DNA of 64,000 nt from Tubiluchus corallicola (GCA_030141605.1 JAQGDQ010000103.1:113501-177500), one strand, 5' to 3'; shown: positions 41,052-54,158, numbered from the stretch's first letter. The notes: generated by a model not told the origin, from the sequence alone. Made by a program: numbers and translations.

Positions 41052-41669
41052 AGTGTGCAGACATTTGTTTTGCATGAAATAATTTCATTTTCCCACAACA
41101 TGTTTTAAGATCGAAAGAAAGTCTTTCTAAAACATAATGAATACAAAATTTCCATTTTAGAACAACATACTTATATCTGTTACCTATGTTCTCGCGACAG
41201 CGTAATGCTCGGTAGTTAAACGAACTAAAACGGAAATGTGAAGCAATCTTTGATCGCATAAATAAAACTTATTCATTACCATTCGCAAATTTTAAACAGT
41301 TTCTCTGAAATATTTACTGCAAAATGGCCGTTCGGTAAGTGTTCACATAGTAAATGTAGAAGCAAAACGCAATAGCATAAGCAGCAAAAAGCTCGAACAA
41401 AATGCTAAATTATGGATATGCGGATCGTGAAAAGCCATTCAATTTGCTTTTATAATAACAGTAAAAGTAAATTCTCGCATTAACTTGATGTATACGTGTT
41501 TGTGAAGAAAATATAGGCGGAATTGAGGCATTAGATGCAGTTCTGCTTGTAACGCCATGTTGTTGGCTTGAGTTAAGACGCTGAAATAAGGGATTTTCAT
41601 GGCTCTGTATACAAAGCAATCCACAACAGCTGCTGCGGCCAGTGCTTCAGAGTTAACGAACGGGGGAGA

Positions 41670-42260
41670 AATTAAAGGAAAACCGGACCCAATCTTAAGC
41701 TGCAGGTCAAAACAATCTACTCTTTAAAATATCGAAAGGAAACATACTATTTTTTAAAGAATGACTTACGTGAAAGAACTGTTACCACACAAAAGTAATT
41801 TCGTGTTCCCGCGGCTAGTTCTTCGCTGTTACATGCATTTCGCCTCTCGTTACTTAGACCGGCACTAGCGCCTGCATTTCTGAAACGCGCTGCATGAAAA
41901 CAGGTGCTGTACCTCTCACTTCAGAGGTGTTCGTTTCTGATGTAGTGCTCACGTTCGAAAGCGCATGCGTGGCACAACGGTAAATTTGAAATTTAAATTT
42001 TTATCTTAAAATTTGCCGACTTTTTGTATATCACTGAATGTGTACAGTAGCGTTGTACTTCAATGTTCGCATTCGCAAACACGTGCAACACGCTCATGGA
42101 CTGTTTATTCCATTGAAAATTGTGTGCGTTTGTGACGACATCACTAGCTGGGTTCCTTTAACCTGTTATTTAATTATCTTAAACACTATGGCATTATTAT
42201 AGGTGTTAAAGTGTATGCTTTTTACCGTACGGGGTAGGCTATGAAAAATCGTCCTGTTTC
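41670..42260 (+). mobile_element. Family E short element, about 590 bp
   Basis: Begins TTAAAGGAAAACCGGACCCAATC; continues CAATCTACTCTTTAAAATATCG, TACATGCATTTCGCCTCTCG, TCTGAAACGCGCTGCATG, TTCAGAGGTGTTCG, GTTGTACTTCAATGTTCGC, and ends AAAATCGTCCTGTTTCACCGG. Full counterpart in reverse at 53549-54158. Non-coding. Confidence 0.75.
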
Positions 42261-42344
42261 ACCGGAAAGAGAAATTATTGAGATTAAAAAAATAATGTAA
42301 TGCCGACATAACATAGTTGATATTCTGATTGCGGAATGATTATT

Positions 42345-42946
<602 letters not shown>

Positions 42947-43504
42947 CAAAATTAGTTAAAAATTGTACAACTGAATCGAAAATGACAAAAATAATAAAAA
43001 TTCCAGACAAAAGATTCTCTTAAATTAACACTTTTCCAAAAGAACAGATTTCTTCACAAACTTCAAAACAAATAAATCCTTCTAAGATGACTGTCAATAC
43101 TGTCAACTTGGTCGTTGCTGAATAGCAGAAATCAGTGAAACCTGCACTTATCAACATTCCTTCTCCGCTGCTCACTTAATTGCTTAGCTGTTATCCATCG
43201 ACGGTAGAAGCAGTAAAAACACTTGAACGCCGGAAATCAACAATCCTTCACATAATTAAGATGATTCAAGCGAGAAGCTGCGAAACGCTTACAAGTTGGC
43301 ACGTTCAAAACCGGCTTCATTGATTGCTGTTTTCAAAAGGCAGACTAAGTATTTGTTTTTCTTTTTCATTGTTATTATTTTACAGGTTTTATAAACGAAC
43401 GTTGTTTATGTAAAATGCAATATTTGTTATGGCGAAGTTAGTGCACGCATTCTGTGCTGTGCCGTTTCATGTGACTCGATTGGGTGAGTTTTAATGATCC
43501 ATTG

Positions 43505-43925
43505 TTTTAAAGGCGCAAAATGGGAATTTTAAAGTATGTCCCGATAAACTTTCCGGACATTACTTAGATTAGATTACTTATCATTACGCTTACCTGCTTG
43601 ACAGACTAATGTAACTGGAAAAGAAAATTCTTAATAATTTAAATTATATGCGCCGATTGGTAAAATGTCACTGTTTCCCCATCCCAGTGTGCAAAACTTT
43701 TTCATCAAAAAAATACATTACTGATCTCAATAGCAACATAACGTAAATATTGCTTAGTTAGCTCAGTGTACAACAAACACACTGATTATTCTTTCAAACT
43801 TCGTTATCTAAACGTGTTATCTAAACTTGTTTCAAACGCTTTACCTTTCAAAATAGCTGCGCCTAATTGCCGAAGTTTTATACAGCGTTACTGTCGCAAG
43901 CTCTTTGTGCACTAAGACAGCATGT
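43505..43925 (+). mobile_element. Family F short element
   Basis: Begins TTTTAAAGGCGCAAAATGGG; CGATAAACTTTCCGGACA, TTATCATTACGCTTACCTGC, AAAAGAAAATTCTTAATAATTT, CATCCCAGTGTGCA, TTATCTAAACTTGTTTCAAACG, TACAGCGTTACTGTCGC. It shows the full F order in one copy. Confidence 0.75.
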
Positions 43926-44280
43926 AAAAAGGTGATACAAAATTTCTGATCGCATTTTTCAAACTTTACTAATGAATGGTGTTTCCGTTTAAAGTCCAAC
44001 ATAAAAAGGCAGATAAAATGTAAAAACTACAATTATATCGAGATAACAGAAAGCTTAAGTGTGATCCTCAATGGTGACATTACTCTTAGCTTTATACCGA
44101 TATCAAATATCAGTAATTGAAGATGATGATTTTAGCAGTTACGAAAAGAACGAAACGGGAAAGCTTTCGGGAAATGATGTACCGACATCGCCTGGTAAAT
44201 GGGTGGTGTTTCTACTGGTAAATAGTGTGGTGTTTTGTACGACGCGCCAGGCAGGGCAACTGTAAGTACCATTTTTAAAG

Positions 44281-44362
44281 CCTTTGGTATTACCCGCCCT
44301 CTGTATTGAACTTGCGACCTCCCACGCGAAAAGCGGACGCGTTACCACTAAACCAACTGTCT
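44281..44362 (-). ncRNA. tRNA-like sequence, probably tRNA-derived repeat or pseudo-tRNA (Glu-like)
   Basis: On the minus strand AGTTGGTTTAGTGGTAACGC resembles an A-box/D-arm. Five-base stem TCCGC pairs with GTGGG around the loop TTTTCGC, giving a TTC (Glu) anticodon position. GCAAGTTCAATAC is a weak B-box. The T-stem and acceptor stem do not pair, so I do not call a working tRNA. Confidence 0.35.
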
Positions 44363-44374
44363 GGTCGACACGTA

Positions 44375-44475
44375 TGGCCCGTTCTGAGTTTTCTTTCTCG
44401 AGTTTGTTCTCTGACAGTAAGCTCGCAAGCGTGAACTGCTTTGTGCATTACTGTCAGCAAGAAATTCGCTAATCA
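44375..44475. mobile_element. Family G fragment
   Basis: GTTCTGAGTTTTCTTTCTCGAG, CTCTGACAGTAAGCTCGCAAGCGTG, ACTGCTTTGTGCATTACTGTCAGCAAG match one arm of the G copy at 40430. Confidence 0.55.
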
Positions 44476-44741
44476 ACAACACTTCTAACACGTTTAGTAT
44501 CGTTTTTCATCTGACTCGCAACGTTTTCCCACAAAAAAGTTTCAATAGTTATAAATTTTTAGCAGCTGCCACGCGTGTTTGATAAAATACTGTGTAAACT
44601 CTTGTTATTTGTCTCTATTGAGTGACATGTTATAAAATTGAGTCTACACCCCCCCCCCGAGTTCACAAAAGACTACGTGTTGTGGCAACTCATTCAATAG
44701 GATTAAAATTTAATATTCTTAGGCCACCAAGAAACTCAAGC

Positions 44742-45124
44742 AATAAGCCTTTTCATAGTTTCACTGTGCGTACGCGCAGATGCTGTAGGTCAAAGATTAA
44801 GTGTACCACAGCAGCGCGTCTAAACTACAATCATCACGCGACATATGTGTAAAGCAAAGCCGTCTGCCGCATCAGCACAGTAACTTCAGTTGTTTTACGT
44901 GGACTTTACTTAACTCTGCATTAGTCTGTGCGTAGAGTGATTTGCCAGCAGGTTCTTGCCTGGGAACTAGGAAAAATGTACTAGGTAAGGTTCTAGCTAG
45001 CTGTTAAAACTGTAGCTTGGGCTGCGAGGCGTTGTCAAGTGTACACAAATGCGTTGTCTGGTACACTTCACCTTTGACATTTTCACAATTATCAGCAATC
45101 GCTGGAACTGTGAAAAAGCTTATT
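44742..45124 (+). mobile_element. Family A MITE, full length
   Basis: AATAAGCCTTTTCATAGTTTC at the left and GAACTGTGAAAAAGCTTATT at the right, with GTGCGTACGCGCAG, AAAGCAAAGCCGTCTGCCGC, GCATTAGTCTGTGCGTAGAG and GGCGTTGTCAAGTGTACAC. Confidence 0.85.
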
Positions 45125-45741
45125 CCCTTGGACGGAAAAAGCTTTCAAAATAATTACTGATCATTTTTAACAGAGGTCTCCGCAATTCGGTGACTGTTGA
45201 AAGTCCGTAGCGCTTTCAGTGACGAATAGTCTGTCTGAAGGTTTCTTCTGAATACAGGAGCAAAATTAGCTAACCATTTGAACCCTCCAAGAAAGGAGGC
45301 GTGGATAACCTAACAGCGGGTACCCTAGACAGATTGCACGCTAAAATTGCGCCATCTAGTGACTGTTTCTTATGTATGATTACCTATAATCTGTTTCTGC
45401 AACAGTTTTATTGTCGCACAGCGGGTGATTATCTAAAAGCTACAGCCATTACCGTTAATGACATTTTCGCTTCCCTTCCTCAGTAAATTGTTCAGCAAAA
45501 ACGACGTGTTTTAGTTCAGCGGACACGTAAGCGAGTGTTCGTGTTCAACAGTGCGCTAAACGTGCACTCTTGCGAGCATTTCGTAACCACTTCTGCGCAG
45601 TAGTATAGTCTAATAACGCACTAACCACTCAACGAAGTAGTTCCGTAATCATATATGAGCTCATAGTTTATTCCAGCATTCGAGGCGTAAAAATTATAGT
45701 GTATTAAGTATATATTTTTACATTAAAACTGAGAATTGACT
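45125..45741. other. Unique sequence with a short ORF, function unknown
   Basis: GC-richer than its flanks. A 61-codon frame starts GTG at 45301 (GTGGATAACCTAACAG) and ends at TAA 45484-45486 (KATAITVNDIFASLPQ at the end). An acceptor-like CTTCCCTTCCTCAG at 45470-45483 overlaps the frame end. I recognise no domain. Confidence 0.25.
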
Positions 45742-46085
45742 CTTTTACGTTAAACCTAGAAAAATCCCGGCTGAGAATCATATATGCACAAAAACTGTAC
45801 ATACTGCTTAAGAAATGAAATAAAAGACGAATTACTCTTTGTTATAAAATGCCCATATTACAATGATCTTAGAGGAAAATTATATAATCACATCAAAATA
45901 ATTATACCAGAATTTTTCCTTATGTTTGATCCTGATAAATGTTTATTCTTGATGGGAAGTAATGATTTAGAAGTAATTAGAAGGCATTTATTGATTATGT
46001 TGAAAAGGCATTTTTAAGACATGATGCACAATATACAATGTAATGATCATTTTGGGACTAATAAATATGAAATCAAATATGAAAT
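45742..46085 (+). pseudogene. LINE ORF2 C-terminal relic, second copy
   Basis: ACGTTAAACCTAGAAAAATCCCGG is almost the same as at 29666. From 45784 the frame reads CTYCLRNEIKDELLFVIKCP, YYNDLRGKLYNHIK, then DPDKCLFLMGSNDLEVIRRH to a TAA at 46015-46017. GACATGATGCACAATATACAATG then matches the 3' UTR of the first copy. This one keeps a clean frame at the end where the other has a stop. Confidence 0.75.
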
Positions 46086-46839
46086 ATGTAATTAACTTAA
46101 TGAGATCCAGTAAGACGTGCATGAGTTTGTGCAGGAGCATGATAATTTAATACATAAAGCCCTTCAGTCCATTTTTGCTTTTATTTAGGTTGGCAACTTC
46201 ATTGTCAATTGCAATTTTGTCGGGCTATACATTGCGTTAAGTTGTGATTCCAAAATTTGTGGTAATTCGCATGCATTGCAGTAATAATCATATATATATA
46301 TGTATATATATATATACACACACACACACATAATCATGTGCAGTAATAAATGATGTATTTAAACCAAATATCAGTGGAAGTATAAAAGAAAAGTACCACA
46401 GACAGACAGTATTGTTAGTGTTAATTCTAACATACTGCTTTAGCACCCGCAGTGCAGCACCAGAATTAATGCTGAGAATGCTTTGCGTGGCATGTAATCA
46501 TTGTTATTCAATAGTTACGCGGGGGGGGGGTATAAGTATATTAATCGATTTTTTTAAATTTATGAGCTGGGTAGTAAACGAGAAACTTAGTTTATGTTTA
46601 CCTTACCAATAACTGTTTGTCTTAAAACGTTTTTTGTGTTATTTTCGTAAAGACTAAATTCACAGGTGGAATGACTAAACTAGAAAAATGCAAAAGATCT
46701 GCGACTTTAGCTAAGTTTCTTGTCAATACATTTGTGTTTTTCATTTTCACAGCTTATATACATTAGTTTCGTTAAAGCATAAGAAGACATTATTCATAAA
46801 CAAAGCTTAGAAAATTCGTCTTGAAATTTTATATCACTT
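46086..46839. other. No supported gene; (TA)n/(CA)n and a G run
   Basis: ATATATATATGTATATATATATATACACACACACACA at 46290-46330 and a run of nine or ten G at 46521-46530. Frames here are short and unsupported. Confidence 0.45.
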
Positions 46840-47318
46840 ATATATTTAATATTACACTTATCACTGTTGTCTTGCTGCATGCAGAACATGTATTAGCCGT
46901 AATGCCGCATAAAACTTGTAAATTTAAACTACATCAATGAGCAGCCACTGTGAGGACAAGGTAAGATAACAGTGTGCAAAGTTTGAAAAAGTAATCATAG
47001 CATTCGTAGACTCTTCGCTAACTAAGGAAATGTTTAAATTACTTTATATTGTCAATAACATCAATTATGTGTTTTTGGTGAGCCAGTGATGCACACTTGG
47101 ATGGCGACAAAAATTGTCTTTCACAGAATATTTTAAATTATTGAGAATTTTCTCTTCTAGTTACATATATAAATCTTTCAATCATATTTCGTAATTATCG
47201 TAATACTTACGTAGTAATTATGAAATATTACTACTACCTAATGCTAAGTAATATGGGGAGTTTGTGTGAGAAGTTTTTTGGGAGATACTTTAAAATAGCC
47301 TTTTCTTCTCCTTTAACT
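46840..47318 (-). mobile_element. Family F short element, minus orientation
   Basis: ACTTGTAAATTTAAACTACATC, CAGTGTGCAAAGTTTGAAAAAGTAATC, GCATTCGTAGA, GTTTTTGGTGAGCCAGTG, GAGAATTTTCTCTTCTAGTTAC, GGGAGATACTTTAAAATAGCC, ending TTTTCTTCTCCTTTAAC. Confidence 0.75.
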
Positions 47319-48505
47319 TAAAACGCTAAGAAATTAAGGCGAATTCTAGGATCTTTCATTCAGTTTCTGTTCAAAAAACGTCTGTTCGGAAGTCGTTCAG
47401 TCAACTTCAGTAAAAGGTTAGCGCTATCAATTTTTTTGTTAGTTTGCGGTTTTCAATTATGTCTCTTTCTAAAACGGCAAGCACTAGGAAAATCATGCGG
47501 CTTTGGTAACAAAAACTTTCATTAGTTTAATATGGCTGTGCAGCGCTGACGTATAATCTAGCAGCAACATTAATCTGACATCTTACAGAATTTTCACAAA
47601 GAAACGGCTAGATCCCAGCTGCGTTACACAGCCTGTCAATTGTTATCCGGCCGAAGAAAATCTTGGGTTGCAATTAGTAAGAATTTTGCCAGATGCTGGG
47701 CTGAAAAACACCTACCTTATATTTTCGTTTCCATGACAACTGACTGTTTTCTTTAGACGGTAAATGCGTTTTTCTCGGGATAATGTAGTGAAGTGAATTC
47801 TTTCTATTCTTCAGGAATCAATTTCGCATGTTTAATTAGCGTTTGATTTAACTGCACCGTTTGATTGACTTTTTATATTAAATTTCATTAAAGAAAAATT
47901 ACGTTCAAATTTTAGTAATAACTGCTCTTTCAAACCAAACATAACTAAACAAAGATGATCATGAGTACGTTGTTTGATTATTTCTGGTTGGAAGAAGCAT
48001 CATTAGTAAAATTTGTTCATCATCCAGCCACGTATTCGAGAAATTAAATTACGTCACTGCTAACAGCGCTCGCCAGCTGTTAAGTTTGTAAGTTTTAATT
48101 ATATGAAACATTTATATGAAAAATATATATTTTATCTCACTTCAAAATGGGATGGAATCTAAAAAATCGTTCTGATTATTTATAGAAGTTGCACTGACAA
48201 GCAAAGATAATAACAAATGCATAATAATTGATGTATATTAAAAAATAAAAATATGATGACTTTTAAAAAGTCACTAGTAAACAAAGGACTTTTGCATGTA
48301 GTACAGTGGATCAGAAAAGGGACTTTCTATGTGCAGTTCAACGCCAAAGGGACCCTAGACAAATTTTTGTTAGCAGCTTTTAATCAGTCTCTTCAGCTCT
48401 TTGTTACCTAAAATAGATAAATTTCTGTGTATCATTTCTTGTATAACTCACTGACAAACCAATTTTTTGTCTAGGGAAAAAGGTAGCTTTTTATCCGGGC
48501 ATTTT
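47319..48505. other. No supported feature
   Basis: AT-rich with no A-G copy, no ORF above about 60 codons and no simple repeat of note. Confidence 0.35.
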
Positions 48506-48507
48506 GA

Positions 48508-48718
48508 CCTTCTCAACTTCGACCTTCCCAGGGCGCTTGGACCTTCTCATGGCACTTGGGCCTTCTCAGGGCACGGACTTTCTCAGCGCACTAAAACTTT
48601 GACCTTCTCAGGGCATTTTACCCTTCTCAGAACACTTGGACCTAATCAGAGCATTTGGATTTTCTCAGGACACTTGCACTTTTCCAAGACACTTTGACCT
48701 TTTCAGTGCGCTTGGACC
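48508..48718. repeat. About 20 bp degenerate minisatellite (CTTCTCAGGGCACTTGGACC)
   Basis: Ten or so units of varying length built on TTGACCTTCTCAGGGCACTTGG, with units such as CCTTCTCATGGCACTTGGG and CTTTTCAGTGCGCTTGGACC. A 76-codon frame crosses it and is a repeat product. Confidence 0.85.
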
Positions 48719-48984
48719 AGTGCATCATTTAATGCACTAATGTCGATATCCATCTAGTGTCTATTCTTCGTACTCTGTTTACTTGTTCTGCATTTCCTTG
48801 TTAGTCCTTAACTACTTGTAATATGCTCTTACTCTGTGTGACTGATAAACAATGAAATGGCTTGTTAATGATTATCCATTATAAATTCACTGACCAGAAA
48901 AGCGTGTTTTTTTCGAATGGTAACCGCTGGTCATTCGAGAGCTTGTTTGTCGTATCTTGACTGTCACTTTTCGCACTTTAGAAC

Positions 48985-49429
48985 AATAAGCCTTTTCATA
49001 GTTCCAGCGATTAATAATGATCATGAAAAGGTCAAAGATCATGCGTTTGTGTACATTGACAACGCCTCGCAGTCCATGCTATTGTAATGGTAATAGTTTA
49101 GCAGCTAGCTAGAACCTTAACTAGTTCTTTTTTTTTCTTGTTTCCATCACTCTACGCACATACTAATGCATAATTAAGTAAAACTAATATAAACAGTTTT
49201 AGCAACTATCTAGAACCTTACCTAGTTCATTTTTTTTGTTCCCAAGGAAGATCCTGCTTGTAAATTACTCTATGCACAAACTAGTCCATGTGAAACAACT
49301 GAAGTTACTGAACTGATGCGGCAGACGGCTTTAGGCTTAGCTTTATCCACATGTCATGTGACGGCTGTAGTTAAGACGCGTTGCTGTGCTACACTTAAAT
49401 TTGCATAGTGAAACTGTGAAAAGGGTATT
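48985..49429 (-). mobile_element. Family A MITE, minus orientation, with internal duplication
   Basis: AATAAGCCTTTTCATAGTTCC at the left and GAAACTGTGAAAAGGGTATT at the right. The block from GCTAGCTAGAACCTTAACTAGTTC to CATACTAATGCATAATTAAG (49105-49180) is repeated in related form (CTATCTAGAACCTTACCTAGTTC to CACAAACTAG) at 49205-49285. Confidence 0.8.
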
Positions 49430-50454
49430 ACGGCGCGTTCAGATTTTCTCTCCAAGTTAATTCGCCAAGTAACTAAGAGGGGAAAACATAACTTTCAACA
49501 GCGCTGTACATTCAGTTTACATGATAAAACGATGTCGCTGGAAAATTACGACGCCATTTTGTTTATCAGTCGTTATGAAATTACGTCGGAAAATTGAATC
49601 AAATATTCATTAATTTTATGCATAATCTCCCCTTTCCTGGCGCGTAATTTCTGGTGTCATTTTACGCCTCCTTGGCAACTGCACCTGATTCTACATAGAT
49701 GTAACTTTATTTATTATACTCACTGCCTGTTTAATGTTTAATTAGCCATGATAAAAAAGCTTATATTTACACACGTACAGGAAATTAGCTTTTCTGCAAT
49801 TATGACAAGAGAAAAAATTAATTGGATGGGACGAGAAATAACGCGAGATAAATAGAGATGAAAAAGCGAAAATAAAAAAAGAAGACTTGTATTGCAACAG
49901 CTTTAATTAATTTTTAATTAAATTTAAAGATAATTTTATTATGAGATTCGTGATTTGTAATATACGACAAATAAAACGCTTTAAATATTATGCAAGTGTT
50001 TTGAAAACCGTGAAAAGGCATCCCTGACAAACACGTGGTTTCTATGCACTGTATATAAGAGGCATCAATGGCTGTAGTAGCAGCGAGATTGATGACGACA
50101 ATTCCAAATACAGTGCGTAGATCAAGCAAACAACTTTCTCGATTTTTAGAGGCAGATGCGAGGCAGGTCTCTTTCATTCTTAGCCTCTGGCTTCTGCCCT
50201 CATATATGATAGTCATTCATCACCTCATGTTTGATAACCAATTCAGGTCGCGTCTTATAGGAAAGCTCATGTTTTATTAATGCAACATATTACTAGGAGC
50301 AGGTCTTCATTTTCTGAGCAAATTTTGCTTTCTTTGTTGGCGAACTATTTCCTGCATACAGAAAATCTATGGTAAAGCATAATCCTCGCGGGGATTCTGT
50401 ATATATTGTTAAAGAATGATCCTTTTGGGCATGGAAAGCAGCTCTTCATGTTGC
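49430..50454. other. No supported gene
   Basis: A short G word (GGCGCGTTCAGATTTTCTCTCCAAG) lies at 49433-49460. Overlapping frames at 49914-50216 (minus) and 50068-50280 (plus) share the same stretch and neither has a recognisable domain. Confidence 0.35.
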
Positions 50455-50870
50455 AAACATACTAAAGTAATCTAGTGCAAATGACTTAAATGGTGCTTTT
50501 AAAATTTAGATACTATTATGTAAAGAATAACGTACGTGAAATAACTATTATCACAGAAACCTAATTTGCGTTTGCGTCACTATTTCTTTACTATTACATG
50601 TATTTCGCCTTTCGCTAGTTAGATGGGCACTAGCACCTGCATCTAAGAAACGCGATACACAGAAAAACAAGCGCTCTACCTTTCAGTTCCGAGGTGTTCA
50701 GTTGTTACGTAGTGCACACGTTCGAAATAACACAGCGATAAACTTGAAATTTGAATTTTAAACTTAAAATTTGCCGAGCTTGTATATCAAACTGAATGCT
50801 GTATATTAGCACTGCACTTTAATTTTCGCTTTTTGCAAACAAGTTACGTGCCACCACCATGTTCACAATA
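50455..50870 (+). mobile_element. Family E short element, partial
   Basis: ATTATGTAAAGAATAACGTACGTG, TTACATGTATTTCGCCTTTCG, GGGCACTAGCACCTGCAT, GAAACGCG, TTCCGAGGTGTTC, AAACTTAAAATTTGCCGAG, CTTTAATTTTCGC. Outer ends are missing. Confidence 0.65.
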
Positions 50871-51159
50871 TCCAACTGTATAAAAAGTACTCGCCTACTG
50901 AAAAACTACAGGAAATTTTTATAACCTCGTGCAGCGCGGATCTAAGAGTACCAATGCGCTGATTTTTAGCTTCAAAAATTTCAAGTCGTTTTCTTAGGCG
51001 TCCAAGTTTAGGGATAGACTCACAACACTGAATAACTCGAAAACTAAAAAGATAGAGTCATGAAATTTGCAGGTAGACAACTCAGGTAGGTTGAAACAGT
51101 GGTTTACTTAAAAGCCGGGATGATTTAAAGGCCCGAAATGGGAGCTGAAAGAAGGCAAA

Positions 51160-52150
51160 CAGCTATGTCACACATGAGTAAAAACACTGGACCGGGTGTA
51201 GTCAAGTGATAATTAATTGCAAGTCCCCTGCACACTGGTCAATCACTTGCGAACAAACCGCACTGGACCAGGCATAATCAGTGACGAACACGGTCATGCT
51301 CGCGGATTTGGGTCTGAATACTTCACGACTTGTTCCACAAAGCCTACTGTGATGGTCCAGTATGGTAATGTAGGGAACCACTAACCTAACAACCGTGCAC
51401 ATTATTTCTTTACATTCATAACCTACGCTGATGATGAAGAGATAAAATTCACTTTTCTTTTGCATTTTTAATTTAATTTAATGTTCTACAAAATCGCATT
51501 TTGACCTCATAAATTACGACCCCTGGTAGCTAGGTCGTTTGGGTGGGTACACGAGTATTCCATCGTAGAGTAAGATCTTTACCTTAAAGTTAAATCACGG
51601 AAGCCAGACGTTCTCGTGAGCAGTGTGACCTGGATTTTCTTTTACCTGCCGATTCCATGCCACGTAGTAGTAGAGAGTGGTTTCCTTGTGTTAAACGGAG
51701 GTACGTCTACACGTTAAGTACCTTCCGTCTTGTATCCTGTCTCAGTTTGATGACAAGACATGTGATGTGGTCCCCGAGTTCTGGTTCAAGTTTTACGCAC
51801 CAGAGAAGACGTTAGCAGATCACAGAAAGACACGGTATACTTCTACTTATGTTATTACTCTCGTAAATCACCAACTGCTAATTGCCATTTGTTGGGTTAA
51901 CACCATAGGGATGGTAGACTGTAAAGTGGTCAGATTCACAATGAGGAGTGTGATGGCTGTTTCCATCGCCTATTATCTTCACGTAGACGTTAAATTGTTT
52001 ACCATGTTGGAAACGTCGCCTGTGCGACAGTGTCATGCAAGAAATCTGTAAGCTGTGACTGTCAGTATGGACTGTTGTACCGTCAGTGAACACTCAGCAA
52101 GACCCGACCCGGGTAGATCGCCAGTTTTCTGGGGAAAGGGGTTTCCTTTT
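51160..52150. other. GC-richer unique region with short unassigned ORFs
   Basis: Frames at 51202-51465 (minus, 87 codons), 51767-52051 (plus, 94 codons) and 51878-52093 (minus, 71 codons) overlap only in part. None shows a domain I know. The region lacks A-G copies and microsatellites, and its composition differs from the flanks, so it may be degraded coding DNA. I cannot say which strand. Confidence 0.3.
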
Positions 52151-52820
52151 TTGTACATTGATGGTCATTGTCATTTTTTGGAATATTTGGAATCTTATTA
52201 AATTTGTTGTTACATTACTTGTTTATTGAGACTCAGATAAAATTTCGTTAACTAATGAAAAGAAAACAACCCATGTATTATTTAGAAAAAACTATGAACA
52301 AAATATTTATTCCCATGAACATTTTACGAACATATCTTAAAATTAGCATACACCTTTGGGCACACGCTACTTGAAAAGGTGGTTTTCGGGTACCTGTGGC
52401 CCTTCTAACCCGAACCATCACACCCACCTATTCAGCGAGCGCTACTTTTCAGTGCTGGGAAGCCATCTGTGACGATACATCACAACTGAGAGACACACAT
52501 GGCTTCTCTTTTCGGCCAAACTAATGGTTATGATTTCATCTTGACTTGGTAAACACGTAGAGGACATTGGGACAAACAAGCAATAAAATTCTTTATTTGG
52601 ACAGCAATGTGATAAACACATAAAACTCCAGATTTATGTATTATTTGTATTTTCCTGCCATCCCCTGAAAACCCACAAACCCGTCTCTTGTCTGTTTTTG
52701 CAGATTCTTACGAAAATATGGTGGTTATTTTTGAGCAACCTGCCTTCACGAATAAAACTTGCGTGTTACGTACCTGCAAAAGGCGCAAATTTCGTTGAAA
52801 TGCGTATGATGAAGGCAAGC
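52151..52820. other. No supported feature
   Basis: Mixed composition, no long frame, no repeat family recognised. Confidence 0.35.
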
Positions 52821-52821
52821 A

Positions 52822-53210
52822 AATAAGCCTCTTCACAGTTTCAGCGATTGATGATGATCGTGAAAAGGTCAAAGGTTATGTGTATCAGACAGCGCATTTA
52901 TGTGCACTTGACAACGCCTCGTACCCCAAGCTATTGTAATATAAACAGTTTTAGCAGCTATCTAGAACCTTACCTAGTTTATTTTTTTGTTCCCAAGGAG
53001 GATCCTGCTAGTACATCACTCTATGCACAGACTAGTGAATAATTAAGTAAAGTCCACATAAAAGAACTGAAGTTACCGAATTGAGGCGGCAGTTGGCTTT
53101 GCTTTACCCACATGTCACGTGACGGTTGTAGTTAAGACGCGTTGCTGTGGTACACTTAACCTTTGACCTACAGCAACTGCGCGTGCGCACAGCGAAACTG
53201 TGAAAAGGTG
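52822..53210 (-). mobile_element. Family A MITE, minus orientation, full length
   Basis: AATAAGCCTCTTCACAGTTTC at the left and CGAAACTGTGAAAAGG at the right, with TTGATGATGATCGTGAAAAGG, ATCTAGAACCTTACCTAG, CACATGTCACGTGACGG and AACTGCGCGTGCGCACAG. Confidence 0.85.
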
Positions 53211-53548
53211 AAGATGTTGACTAAAATGATCAACGTTGTGAAATAATGCCGTAATGCAGTATTTGGTTGTCACCTTTAAAACTACTTTTGTGTTACTTTA
53301 CATGAAATTTTTAAGTAATTTGTGTTTTGAAGGCGAACATTTTGTTTTTCATTTTGATACTCGAACCCTAAAAAGGCAAAATCAAGTTAGACAAACAAGA
53401 TAATGAAAACTGGCCAAAACAAAAAATTGCAGAATACGTTTTGCCACAAACAAAAACACATGCTTGGCATTTCTCAAATGGAGCGGTCTTTTCTCTCAAA
53501 ATGGACTAAGTAGACTAATAACCAAAATTAGCTTAAAGCAAAACAAAT

Positions 53549-54158
53549 GGTTTTTCATATCCTAGCTCATTTTGCAGTATGGTAAAATGTGTACATTTTA
53601 ACACCCATAATAATGACTTAGTGTTTAAGATAATTAAATATTAGGTTAAAAACTTATATAACGACGGGCGAGTCCAGCTAGTGAAGACGTCCAAAGCGAG
53701 CACAATTTTCAACAGCACAAATATTCCACGAGCATGTTGTACGTATTTGCGAAGGCGAAAATTGAAGTACAGTGCTACTGTTTAACATTCAGTGTAATAT
53801 ACAAAAACTCGGCAAATTTTAAGTTTAAAATTCAAATTTTAAGTTTCCTACGGTGCTCACGCATGAGTTGTAGAACGTGCGTACCATGTCACAACCGAAC
53901 ACCTCTGAACTGAAAGGTACTGTACCTGTTTTTTATGCAACGCGTTTCAGAAAGGCAGGCGCTAGTGACTATCTAATTAACGAATGGCGAAATGCATGTA
54001 ACAGCGAAAAACTAGCAGCGGGAACACGAAACTACTTTTGTGTGGTAATAATTCTTTGAGTCATTCTTGAAAAAATAGTGTGTTCCCCTTCAACATTTTA
54101 AAGAGTAGATTGTTTTGATGTACAGTTTAAGAGTTGGTCCGGTTTTCCTTTAACTAAA
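53549..54158 (-). mobile_element. Family E short element, minus orientation, full length
   Basis: Starts TTTTTCATATCCTAGCTCATTTTG, runs in reverse order of 41670-42260 (GATAATTAAATA, GCGAAAATTGAAGTACAG, CAACGCGTTTCAGAAAGGCAG, GGAACACGAAACTACTTTTGTGTGG) and ends GGTCCGGTTTTCCTTTAACT. Confidence 0.8.
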
